Shown here: positions 44,924-54,814 of the stretch, one piece after another
How the letters are laid out: each line of letters opens with the position of its first letter
Numbering within the stretch: position 1 is the stretch's first letter
Assembly (NCBI GenBank): GCA_024195585.1
Contig: SWBL01000275.1
Location: 1-64,000, forward strand
Direction of reading: 5' to 3'
From: Aureobasidium sp. EXF-3400
Taxonomy: Eukaryota > Ascomycota > Dothideomycetes > Dothideales > Saccotheciaceae
Length of the DNA: 64,000 nt
Notes under the pieces: model-generated
The model's database searches: none
Told to the model about the DNA's origin: nothing
The model's input: the letters and a program-made list of their open reading frames with translations, nothing else
Program-made: the position numbers and the translations under genes

Positions 44924-45850
44924 CTAGAAATACCCTTCCTTGCCGTCGAAAATCTTTGAGCCAGCGGGCGCTCGTAACTTGGGCCATTTGGCAGCAAGGT
45001 CTTTGACAGAGACTCCCTCTGCCCAAGCTAATATAGCATCGAAGTTGCGGCATTTCTTGTGTACGCTGAAGTCACCGAGAGGTTCAGTTTCTGGGCGCCC
45101 TAGTTGGTTGATGGTTGAGTAATGAATCCAGTGGTGGGGTATGACTTCCAGATCCGCATGACACATAAGATTTTGGAGCAGAATGTGGACGCAATGTTGC
45201 TTGTGTGCGATGTGGACCGACCAGGGAACTTGTGCGCGATAGTCTTCGTTGTAGTAGTGGTCCGAATACAACTCTTTGCGAAGCTCGTTTAGGCAGTGTA
45301 TTTGGTGGAACACATCAATTTGAACAAGATACGCGTCAGAACCGAGTTGCCAGTCTGCGGGAGCTTTGACACATATAGATGGATCTTTTCCTGTTAGAGA
45401 GAGTGCCTCTGCCGAAGTCCTCGTAATCTCGAATCCTGTTGCCGCCACGCGGTTCCAAGCTTCGTCAACGATTGTGGAAGGAGGTTGCCTGAAGATAGAC
45501 GAGTTGTCGTGGACGGCACCATGGAACGTCACATCGTGAAGGTCTGTATCAAGTTGCTCGAAAAATGGGGCTGAAGGTCAGCTTCACTAGTTTTGATCAA
45601 CAAGATGCTGTAGCTTACAGTATGCAGGTTCATATCGAGCGCAACTCGCCGACCTCAAAGTGGCGGACGTGATGATGTATGTAATTATAGCCGATAAGAC
45701 AATCATAAAAAGACTTAAGAGGCGTGAGAGAGAAAAGAGATCTCTCTTTGAACATGGGTAGTCGATCTCTGGTGGACTGGTCGGCTTCTCGTCATTGGGG
45801 TCGAGGAAACAGTAGGCTTCCTCTGAAATGCCTAGGTTATCTGAATGCAT
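44924..45850 (-). CDS. UstYa family (DUF3328) oxidase-like protein 3
   Basis: Two exons (45850-45619, 45570-44924), 292 residues. The start is the ATG at 45850; a TTG 39 nt upstream is not used. A membrane segment (LSLFMIVLSAIITYIITSA) is followed, across the intron, by the YSPFFEQ and PPSTIVDEAWNRV elements typical of the family. HxxHC motif 1 is VFHQIHCLNELRK; motif 2 is HKQHCVHILLQNLMC. The C-terminal CRNFDAILAWAE element is present. It is divergently transcribed from the phosphotransferase-like gene. Confidence 0.9.
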
Positions 45851-46505
45851 GCTAGAGTGATGAGACTGGTTGCCATAAGGGCTTGACAAGCATTATATTG
45901 CAATACTTGCCCTTTGAACCTTGATTGAATCAAGTCTTATGATTGGCCCTGAGAACCGATTGCCATTCCCACAGGTGGCTTCGGCATAGCGGCCAGCTAG
46001 CGATACAGCCATCGGACAAGTTACAATAGTGCAGAAGCTTTTGAGAGATGTGTTTCAATGGAGCTAGTAAAGGCTTATCAGTAAATCTGCACCTCGCCTG
46101 CTTATCTCGCTACACATAGATAGTTCAATTCTCGCAACTGTTATCTGTCTCGCTACGTGCGTAAAAACTGGTTTGGGTCTGATAGCCGATCATCGCTTGC
46201 TATTCGTTCACACGCCTCTCTAATACGAGCCGTTGGAAGCACGGACTCCGAGCTTCGAACATTGTTGTCTGCATTTATCTATCACGTCTAGCTGTCTCGC
46301 TGTAAACGTCTCGATCAGAAAGGGTCCTTTACAGACTTGCACTTGTGCCTACCGACAACGGAAGAGACATGGAGGCCCCGCTCGAACAATCATGCATAAA
46401 ACAACTGTTGAACGACAGATTCGGATTGACAGTCAGTCTACTCTATCTTGACCAGCGATCAGGTCCGACTGACAAACTTGATTGAAGGTGATTGAAGCAC
46501 ATCAG
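45851..46505. promoter_or_regulatory. Divergent promoter of UstYa-like 3 and phosphotransferase-like gene
   Basis: About 650 bp between divergent genes. A missed 5' exon of the phosphotransferase-like gene may lie near 46380-46460, since a coding-like frame is visible there. No clear motif. Confidence 0.4.
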
Positions 46506-47762
46506 ATGGGCAGGGGCCATTACAATTCGACGTTCAAGATCACAACAACCAATAGAATTGGATACTGTCAGCAGCAAACCCTCCTTCGTCATGGCTGTAC
46601 ACCAATTCCGCCAGAGGCAGAACATTTCATGCTGCATTTCGTGGAGAGACAACATGTAGACGAAGCTATCACTAGCATTGAGAACAAAGTCGCGATGACA
46701 GCCTTATTCGCAGATGCATTCGACAAGTCAGACATAGTGCCTGCCACCTATGGCTGGGGCCAGCTGGATGGTGTTCCATGGATGCTGAGACGATGCATGC
46801 CTGGAACGCCTGCTAGAGATGTCTTTGCCAGATCAAGTTCAGAGCAGCGACAGCATATTCTACAGCAACTCGCATACATTGTTGCCAAGATTAGGGATTT
46901 CAAGATTCCTCAGGAAGTGGCCAAATATGGAGGGGTCAAGTGGGATGATGATGGCCATCTTGTGAGTATCCCTGCGGTTCTGACTCATCAAGGGCCGTTC
47001 CAGACCCTGTACGATGTTGTCGTTGCCAGGTTCATGGGTCAGATACACATCGCAGAAGGGAACCGCATCACACGGGGCTGGCCCGAGCACGGAATCATGT
47101 CCAGGCTCAAGGCGTTCGTGACAAAGAAGCTGTCCACGTATGAAGATCTCCTGGCATCCCAAAGTCTAATGCTTGTTCATGGGAGTATAGGTACGATGAG
47201 AAACTCAGCCCGATTTACCACTACGGATGATCTATTGCTCACTTTAGTGACAGATTTGGACAACATACTCGTAGACGCAGAGACGTACCGTATGACTGGC
47301 CTGACACATTTCGACTTTTCAAGAATCGGCTCTCCACTAGACGAATTTCTTGAGTCTTTCAACAGTGTGTACGGCACATTGCCTGGTGCTTTTGAGGAGG
47401 AAGAAGATCTTCTCCAACTCCGCGACTGCCACTTACACGGCTTTTCCGGATCGCTGTCCGCGAAACGACTTGCGGGTACCCGAACATCGGAACAAAGGCG
47501 GAGATTTGACGAAAGTATGGTTGTGGATTGGGCTCTGGCAGAAATGTGGCATGCTGCATTGAAAACTGCTGATGTTTCAACACCCTCTGACATGCCAGCT
47601 GCACAGGTCATCTCGACATTGCATTGGTTTGCGGAAGATATCTGTCCTTTTTACTTTTGCCAAAAAGGGTGGAACACTACGCAGAGCGCTGAGACGGTGG
47701 AGAAGACTAGGGATGAATGTAAGCGTCGCCTGGAGAAGTATCTTGAACACTTTGTTTGCTAG
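46506..47762 (+). CDS. Aminoglycoside-phosphotransferase-like kinase, altered catalytic loop
   Basis: Two exons (46506-47184, 47248-47762), 397 residues from the ATG at 46506; the N-terminus is uncertain and could be longer through another exon. The fold is APH/choline-kinase-like: GRGHYNSTFKIT as nucleotide loop, and NILVDAETYRMTGLTHFDFSRIGSP with the metal-binding Asp. The catalytic loop, usually HGD-L-x3-N, reads HGMTDLDN after removal of a 63-nt intron, so the catalytic Asp is replaced. The intron has no stop and is a multiple of three; even if retained, or with a donor 6 nt downstream, the Asp is still absent. Probably inactive or altered. It sits at the edge of the RiPP-like locus. Confidence 0.7.
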   Translation: MGRGHYNSTFKITTTNRIGYCQQQTLLRHGCTPIPPEAEHFMLHFVERQHVDEAITSIENKVAMTALFADAFDKSDIVPATYGWGQLDGVPWMLRRCMPGTPARDVFARSSSEQRQHILQQLAYIVAKIRDFKIPQEVAKYGGVKWDDDGHLVSIPAVLTHQGPFQTLYDVVVARFMGQIHIAEGNRITRGWPEHGIMSRLKAFVTKKLSTYEDLLASQSLMLVHGSIGTMRNSARFTTTDDLLLTLVTDLDNILVDAETYRMTGLTHFDFSRIGSPLDEFLESFNSVYGTLPGAFEEEEDLLQLRDCHLHGFSGSLSAKRLAGTRTSEQRRRFDESMVVDWALAEMWHAALKTADVSTPSDMPAAQVISTLHWFAEDICPFYFCQKGWNTTQSAETVEKTRDECKRRLEKYLEHFVC

Positions 47763-48636
47763 ATACCACGATGTATCCAGTATCTTACTTCCTGATCAAA
47801 GGTCACCAAGCCAGAAACTCCTGAGTTTCGATTTGTGTTACCCGTTCAGCATGCAAGTGTCCTTCTGACCTAGATCCAAGCGCTGTAAGAAGAGTGATCA
47901 ATGATTTTGTTTCCAGATCAACATTAGTAATGCTACATTGGTGTCCTCTAGGGAACAATCGATTGACCAGCAAAGAAAAAGCTCCATGCCCGTACCCATA
48001 GGGCTCCGGGATAGTCTGTTTTGGTCACACATTCGTGTTTCGTGCCTGCAGCCACGAAATAGATGGCCTTCAGCCCTAGCGGCTGCCTTGATGATTGTCC
48101 AGAGTCTCCAGACCGAGGCTTCACCAGGTGAGATTCACTTACGCACGCGAGCCCATTATTGCATCTTGGTTTCAAGCAGAGCCCCAGTGTCAAGATCCTG
48201 GCCTGGACGTTCTGATTTGACCTCACTGAAAATTCGCTGCACAACATGCCCGTTGAATTGAGAAGGCGACCGCAAGGTTATGGCCAGCTTCTGGGATCAA
48301 CCTGGTGTTGCCGGTATGCCCCTTGCCGCACGAACAGCGCTCTCGTATGAGTGGTTCTAGACCTGTTTTCCTTACGTCGCTCGTTCTGTCAACCCACGCC
48401 TTTCTTTCTCGCATGAGGCAATCCTAGTTCCTGATATCAGCTATTCCCAATCAAGAATCGACTGCCGCATTGCTGTACACGTTGTAGAGCGAACTATGGT
48501 TATGTGGCAAAGTGCGAGTCGGCTGTTTGGACCGGAGTTTACCCGAAGGCTTGGAGTATGCACCCGGCCGTCATTTTGTCCTTCCGGGCGGACATGCTCA
48601 TCACTGAGTTCGAACATCAGTCATAGCGCGCAGATA
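47763..48636. other. Intergenic region
   Basis: About 870 bp with no supported gene; contains the 3' UTR of the phosphotransferase-like gene and the start of the decayed transcription-factor region. Confidence 0.45.
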
Positions 48637-50100
48637 AGCAAACGATCTCTTGAAGGACAACGGAACTCGCCCTTGCTGAAGAGGAACCGCAAGACCCTGT
48701 CATGCAACGATTGTCGTCGCCAAAAACTCAAATGCGACCGAGCTCTACTCCGCGTGAACGAGCTATCGCCTTGGTGGAAGTATGCGAGTCTTGGCTCGAA
48801 CATCAAAGTCAAAAGAACATTCCGCTAGCCCACTGGCAGTGTCGCTGTCTTCTACTACTTGCAAAAATTTCCAATACAATCAAGAAGAAGCAGACGTGGG
48901 ATATTGCTGGGAATCTCCTTCGGCAAGCAATGTCTGCCGGTTTCCACAGAGATCCTAGTCTACTGGGAACACCAATGAGAGAGATTGACCAGGAGATGAG
49001 GCGGCGCTTATGGGCGACGATCGTCGAATTGGAGCTTCAGGTTTCCATCGAGAGGGGAATGCCTTCTATGTCAACTAACGTTATCTAGGATACCGCGAAT
49101 GTGCTTGATGTACTCGATGAAGAGCTCGATCAGAGTGGCAAGGAAAGGCATTTACAACGGCCTTGGAGCCCGCATTCCACTGTATCGTTCTTGCATCTTA
49201 GCAGAGAAAGTCTCTCTCTACGTTTATCCTTGACTGCTGCAATCAACGAAACGGTTTCACCTCTCACGCATGACGACGTACTGAAGTACGACGAGCAATT
49301 GATCTTTCATCTCCAACAGCTTAGTTCTACAAAACTATGCTCTGAGGAACATCAGCCCAACACGCGACACGCCCTCGTTGCAATGATTCTTGACCTTCAG
49401 CTCTGGCAGTTTATGCTGCTGTTACATACATCATTCGCTGTGGAAAGACAACCATGTTCTCGATCCTCGGTTTCCAGACTAGCCTATCTCAACGTAGCAA
49501 GCACTATCATCGAGTTATGCTTAAAACTCTCGAGAACTGATTACGACTTCATCTGATTAACGCGAACAGATCTTTTTCATTCAGCTTTTGTTACATGTCA
49601 AGTCATTGGGGCAATGAGAGGTTTTCAACGTAAGTAATCGACTAGTATCATGCGCATCATGGTGTCGACTGACAGATCTCAGATGAGATGCTACTCCGGC
49701 GTCTGGGTGATTCTTTGCAAGGAAATGTGGAAGTAGTGCTTGCAAGACTTGGTGAAAACATAACACAATTAGGCACTGGATTTACTCACTACTGGTATAT
49801 ATCAGCTGCAAATGGACTGTTGAGGTCAGTATCACCCTTGGCAAACGTTCAGGTTGAACAGAAGATTGCCGTGGATCAGGTGATCAAGCAATACTACAAA
49901 GTACTGGCTACTCAGGAAGACGTATCTCCTTCTCTGGCCATCACTAGACATCGGAAGATATACGGGGTTTGTGAGGCACTCTACAGGACCAAATTACCAT
50001 ACTAACGAGCATGTAGGTGCCGGAAAGCGAATCGAGCATCATGAATCAAGACATTAATATCTTACTGGCCAACGTTGGAAACCCTCAGGTGGGAACCGGT
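48637..50100 (+). pseudogene. Decayed Zn2Cys6 transcription factor with internal deletion
   Basis: The first half of a zinc cluster (KTLSCNDCRRQKLKCDR, 48697-48741) is followed within 20 bases, in a different frame, by the middle of the fungal factor domain (RAIALVEVCESWLEHQSQK, then AMSAGFHRDPS and EMRRRLWATIVELELQ). The second half of the zinc cluster and by family comparison roughly 200 or more residues are missing. The rest continues in good order (FLHLSRESLSLRLSL near 49200, a C-terminal part to about 50005), with stops between blocks that only partly fit introns. I read it as a deletion-inactivated regulator, perhaps once the regulator of the adjacent RiPP-like genes (inference). Confidence 0.65.
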
Positions 50101-50276
50101 CAAGACTGTTATGGAACGAGACCTTGCATAACATGCTCCAACCTCTCGATCCGCATGTAGACGAATGCTTCTTCGGCGATCCGGCGGCTTGGACATCTGA
50201 GAACATATAGTCATGAAGTTGACACAGGATCGGATCGGATCAGAGCGAAGTTGTCCTGTCCAAGATCAGAGCTCTC

Positions 50277-51663
50277 TTAGTGGAGGATAGAGCTGTCTTG
50301 CCCTGAAACATTCTCAGCGGATCGTCCGATTGTACGATCAACCTCTTGGTTCGAGATTGTTCGCTGGTTAGCCATGGACTTGATGATCTCGGTACACGAT
50401 CGACACTGGTCATCAGTCATGGTGAGATCCATCTGTTCCGCCTGAGGCTTTATTGCATGCCATCCAGTAAGCCGGGATGCGTACTGGACGTTCCTCGATA
50501 CTCCAAAATCACCGGGTCGAATGGATTCGTACGTCTGCAGATTGTTCAAGACAGCCTTTATGTGAATGCCAGCCTTGTGATTGAAAGTACAAAAGCCGGT
50601 GATATAGTTGTTCAGGGGAAGATCCAGTCCGAACGCTTCAAGCACCACTGTCTCTAGGCCTGGAAAATGCTTCGGTCCATATGTTGCCAGGAAGCGATCA
50701 CGATTGGTGACGATCAGGCAGGCGAAATAGCCACCAAGAGGAATAATGCCATCTCGTTGACCGATTTCGAGGACTGAGGTCTTGATGTGTGAAGCCCCTG
50801 CTTACTGGTTCGACAGCACAGAAAGCGTTCGCAATTGCACATCCACTAACGTCCTGAGAACCGGCTCAGATGTCACACTGGACAGAGTTTTGCAACAACC
50901 CGACCATATGATAGGCTTGTCTTGGATGGTAGTTTGCCGCTTGGTCGTCAACGACTATCTTGTGCGCACCTTGCATTCGCAGTTCTTGCATCATCGTCAG
51001 GACTTCTCCGAGCTCTCTAGTGAAGACATTTTGAATCTTCGCTAAGACTTGCACTTTGTTCGCTCTTGCAAAGTAGACAATGTTGGCGTTTGCGCTCTTC
51101 CAAGCCTCATGTTGAAGTGCCGATAGCTCGTAGGGTATTCTCATCTGCCTGATGAGATCATTATGCGCCACATTCACCTACCCGTCTCAGAGGCCACTTA
51201 CAGGCCTTGGACACCCAACCGGACAGCAAATCGTGCCTCATCCACATCGCATCCAATCTTCTCCGAGATGATCTTTGAGGAGAATATCAGTATGAAGGAC
51301 GACCTGTGTTTGCATCATAAATCACCTTGGATCTTGTCAACTTTGAAAGACAAAGACCAGCACACTTAGTGACCAATTCGTTCGAGATGGAAGGATTGTG
51401 CAACAGAGTCTACCATTGTTAATCGGATTTGTCAGTATCGCTGACACGGTTGAGGTTGAAGGCTTCCCTACATATTCTACGCCGAGCCTGTCAAGGGCTT
51501 GTACGATTTTGTGGTCGAAGTCGCTCCCTCCCATCGTCTGGGCAAAAACATGACTATTGTAAAGCGTAACATCAACAATCTCCGGGCCCTGCGTGATGAC
51601 GTCTTTGCGGTTTACAGTCGTTGTGCAGCTGTCAATACTTGCGATGTTCTTTACCGATCCCAT
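50277..51663 (-). pseudogene. Decayed homocitrate-synthase-like gene
   Basis: Fragments of a homocitrate-synthase-type (DRE-TIM/HMGL-like) enzyme lie in order on the minus strand: TMGGSDFDHKIVQALDRLGV near 51550, CDVDEARFAVRLGVQGL near 51220, ELGEVLTMMQELRMQGAH near 51000, GCAIANAFCAVE near 50830, HIKTSVLEIGQRDGIIPLGG near 50760, and NNYITGFCTFNHKAGIHIKA near 50600, where THKAGIH is conserved in the family. A stop follows CDI near 50866 and the frame shifts between CAVE and HIKTS, so it is not intact. The usual catalytic N-terminal motif (LREGEQ) is altered to LYNSHVF. Intact homologues make homocitrate for lysine synthesis. Confidence 0.65.
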
Positions 51664-52184
51664 GGCTTCTACTCAAAGCGTACATGGAATCCCAGGCATC
51701 ACAGCAAACATAGGTACATGTTCATATATACGAAGAGGAGCCCAGGGTGAACATACAGCTAGACATGTTATCCTCTTCGCATCCGTATGACGTCCGCAGC
51801 AGTCAACGGGTCTGAAAAGCAAAACGGGCCATGTCTTTCACGATAAAGCCGAAGCCTATCGCCTCATAACCGTACGCTTGTAAAGATTCGCTTTGGTAAC
51901 CCCTAATGCCCCTGGCTGTATGGCTGTTGTCTGTTGCCTCAATGTGTGAACGCTTTGCATACTATGTATTCCTCGGACCTCTGCGTATCAAGGTCCCCCA
52001 CATGTATGCAACAACTGCAAATACTGACGCGCGCTTTTCCAGAAAACTATGTGCAAAATCTGCGCAGGGATTCATTGAGACCGGGTGCTCTAGGATTGGG
52101 CGAATCCAGAGCACCCTTGTTCGTCACACTGCTCCTGCTCATCAGCTATTTGGCACCTACTCTGGCCGCTGTGGTGTCCGACAA
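51664..52184. other. Intergenic region
   Basis: About 520 bp with no supported gene; short open frames only. Confidence 0.45.
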
Positions 52185-52565
52185 TTACATTGACAAGTTT
52201 AGAACAATGGCCACCTCATTCTGACGATGTAACAGATGCGTCTCCTTGTAGACTATATAGCCATCTTCCTGCCCAAAGATGTCGAGGAACATACGAGCTG
52301 GGTACCCGACAGGATCTTTGCCGCTGCCTCGAGCCCAATTCGAAGCTATGGATCCCGCATCATCAACAGAGAGTCCACGCTTCTCAAATAAGAGCTGCGC
52401 AAGAAAACGTCGGACCTCTTCTAGTGTGGCTTCGGGTAGTTCGAACAGCACGAAGGATCCTAGAGGTGCCGGTTGGGAATTCTCGTAGGGAGGCAGTCTT
52501 TCAAGGTTGCCGGTTTTGTTGCAGTGCGACAGTTCCAACGCTTTGTGGTCTTCGGATTTGTTCAT
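52185..52565 (-). CDS. Small uncharacterised protein
   Basis: Single frame of 126 residues starting at the ATG at 52565. The central part (TLEEVRRFLAQLLFEKRG, then SIASNWARGSGKDPVGYPARMFLDIFGQEDG and YIVYKE) reads like a folded small protein and resembles short conserved fungal hypotheticals, but I cannot name a family. The last 20 residues may be altered by an intron. It lies divergently beside a secreted-protein gene. Function unknown. Confidence 0.5.
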   Translation of the reverse strand: MNKSEDHKALELSHCNKTGNLERLPPYENSQPAPLGSFVLFELPEATLEEVRRFLAQLLFEKRGLSVDDAGSIASNWARGSGKDPVGYPARMFLDIFGQEDGYIVYKETHLLHRQNEVAIVLNLSM

Positions 52566-52990
52566 GATTGATCCAGAATCTCGGTTTAAGTTAGGCGGGA
52601 GTAAGGTACAGAAGATCTCGAGTCTCGATGCGGAGGAGGATCCAATTGCACGTACTTAGTGTTAAGCACGTCCAGGTGTCTGGAACACCTCTTGCGGTAT
52701 CGTAAGGAGACACCGCCTTTTTATCACGCAAAAACAGTGTCGAGCCGCGGGGTGCTGAGGCTAGACTCTACATTGATTAGCTGTTCACTCCGCGGAGCTT
52801 GGAAGTTGTGTCATGAAGGATCTAGTTCGAAAAGCTTAACACCGTACACGACGACGTCTGGGATACGAGGAAGCCAACGGCTGCCCCCTCTTATCTATAT
52901 AGGGCTGTCGGGACTGGTCACTACTCCAATCTTTTCATTGTCATCAGTATTCTCGAGAAAGCTCTTTCCCACTCAAATCTTACCACAACA
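52566..52990. promoter_or_regulatory. Divergent promoter region
   Basis: About 425 bp between the small protein and the secreted protein genes. CTATATAG near 52896, about 95 bp before the ATG at 52991, is a possible TATA box. Confidence 0.4.
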
Positions 52991-53755
52991 ATGTTGGTTC
53001 TCACGGCGATCTCTTCACTGCTACTTCCGCTGGCGTCCGCAGCGGTCATCGGGCAATCTCAACAGCCACTTACATCTGAGACCGCCAACCTGACAGTTGA
53101 TTTGACTGTCAAAAAGTTCGCTATCGATGATATGAGCGACACGAAATTCCGCCTTCATCATGTGGCTGCCAGAGCATTGCTCGGGGATGCTTCATACATT
53201 GTCCTCCGTGAAGCGGAGATAGAACAGCGACAGCAAGAAATTTGGCAGTTCCTGTGGAACAACGAATTGAGATGCTCTGACTGGGGCATGAATACGAAAG
53301 ACGAACTCGTGTCCGAATACCGCCCAAAGATTTGGTTTTCGGACGATCGTGTCTTCGATGCTGATCCGGCACACGTACCTCAGGAAGTCATTGCCGCTCT
53401 TGAGAAACTGTTGGAGCAAGAATGGAAGGAACGCAAGGACATGAGACGCCAACGCATGTGTGACGTTCCCGAGACCGTGGACAAGGACACAATGGCCATG
53501 TCTCGCGACATTCCAGGAGTCCCCGAAGCTGACTGGCATATTACCATACCAGAAGAGTACATGCAATACCTCATTCCCCAGAGCGTCATTGAAGAGGAGG
53601 ATAAGCGTGACGGGGAGTTGTGGCAGGAAAGGCATGAGTTAAACAGGAAGAATATCCTTGCTGGCACACGCTCGATCAGAGACATGGAGATGCCTGACCT
53701 ATCAAAGTGCACGAAGAGGGAGCGACGCATGCGACACATGTTCGAAGGGTTTTAA
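52991..53755 (+). CDS. Secreted protein of unknown function
   Basis: Single exon, 254 residues. The start MLVLTAISSLLLPLASA is a good signal peptide. The mature part is strongly charged, rich in Glu, Arg and Met, with only three cysteines and several Arg/Lys pairs, and shows no repeats or known domain. It could be a lineage-specific secreted protein. A TATA-like element lies about 95 bp upstream. The gene is isolated, with over 1 kb of empty sequence downstream. Confidence 0.6.
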   Translation: MLVLTAISSLLLPLASAAVIGQSQQPLTSETANLTVDLTVKKFAIDDMSDTKFRLHHVAARALLGDASYIVLREAEIEQRQQEIWQFLWNNELRCSDWGMNTKDELVSEYRPKIWFSDDRVFDADPAHVPQEVIAALEKLLEQEWKERKDMRRQRMCDVPETVDKDTMAMSRDIPGVPEADWHITIPEEYMQYLIPQSVIEEEDKRDGELWQERHELNRKNILAGTRSIRDMEMPDLSKCTKRERRMRHMFEGF

Positions 53756-54814
53756 TTAGCTTAGTCGCTGAGAGGGCACTGGGGGGTACACATGTAGATC
53801 GTTCCATGAGAAGAAACTTTGACTAGCTCGTAGCCATCCCTGCAATCTGCTCGTAAGTGTTGACGATGGTACTTGACACTACGAATGGACACTGATCGTT
53901 CTGAACCGTCATGAGTTCCCGCTAACTCTAGTCGACATGATCGCAATAGAGCCAAGTTCTCCTTTAGCGAAGTGCATACTGACTGATCGTGTGAGATTGA
54001 GTCTCTTACCTTGTGACTTGCTTCCACTGTTTCAAACCACCTTATCGACAGCGTGAGATGCTATTCCCTACCCTCTGTGATCGTGACCTTATGTGCGACG
54101 TATAACATCACGACGTGAGGTGTCGATGCATTGACTTAGAGTATTCTACCGGCGGCACGCAGTACCAGACAATGTCCAGGTTGTTCTCGAGGCAACAGTG
54201 TATAAAGAGGATGTTTAAGGATAGTAAAGAAGAGATGCTTATAGTGGGTATTAGAAGTTTATATACTGCTTAAGTGAGGGCTTCCAAGCTCTCGATTCAT
54301 GTCGTACCATCGCCATCCCAATACCTCTACCCACCCCAACCATCCTTAAAGATCGTACCACTTTTTACATCTCATATACACTCGTTTTTTTCACAATGAA
54401 TCAAAAACAAACAGCACTCAAAGCCCGAAGAGAGCCCTCGCTATGGTATCAGCAATTGGCTGGGATTGCTGTTGTCAAGCGACATCAGTAGCGATCGCGG
54501 AGCTGTTCATGTCCAATGGTGGAAGAGATAGTAGTAGTCTTCGCCTCATCGATTCTTTGGAAAGTTCTTGATCGCAACTATGGCTACAGCGAGAGTCGTT
54601 CCAGATCAAAGAGGTTGATTTCGGTATGCTCTGTTGACTCCAGCCATGAACTGTTGGTGATAGTAGGGATAAAGAAAGTGCAATAAGCGTGCTTAAACAC
54701 ATGTTGGAGTAGAAGCAGATCCAAGGTGTGTGACCACATTATGTGGAGGCAATGGCCATCGCTTCGTTTGACCCGATTCATCACTAATGCCAATATATGT
54801 GTCGCCCGAGCTGA
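53756..54814. other. Intergenic region
   Basis: About 1.06 kb with no supported gene on either strand. It is the 3' side of both flanking genes. No repeat recognised. Confidence 0.5.

Noticed and set aside
47185..47247. Reading the phosphotransferase-like gene without an intron
   Set aside because: The frame is open, but removal of these 63 bases restores the family spacing from HG to Asn in the catalytic loop, so splicing is preferred.
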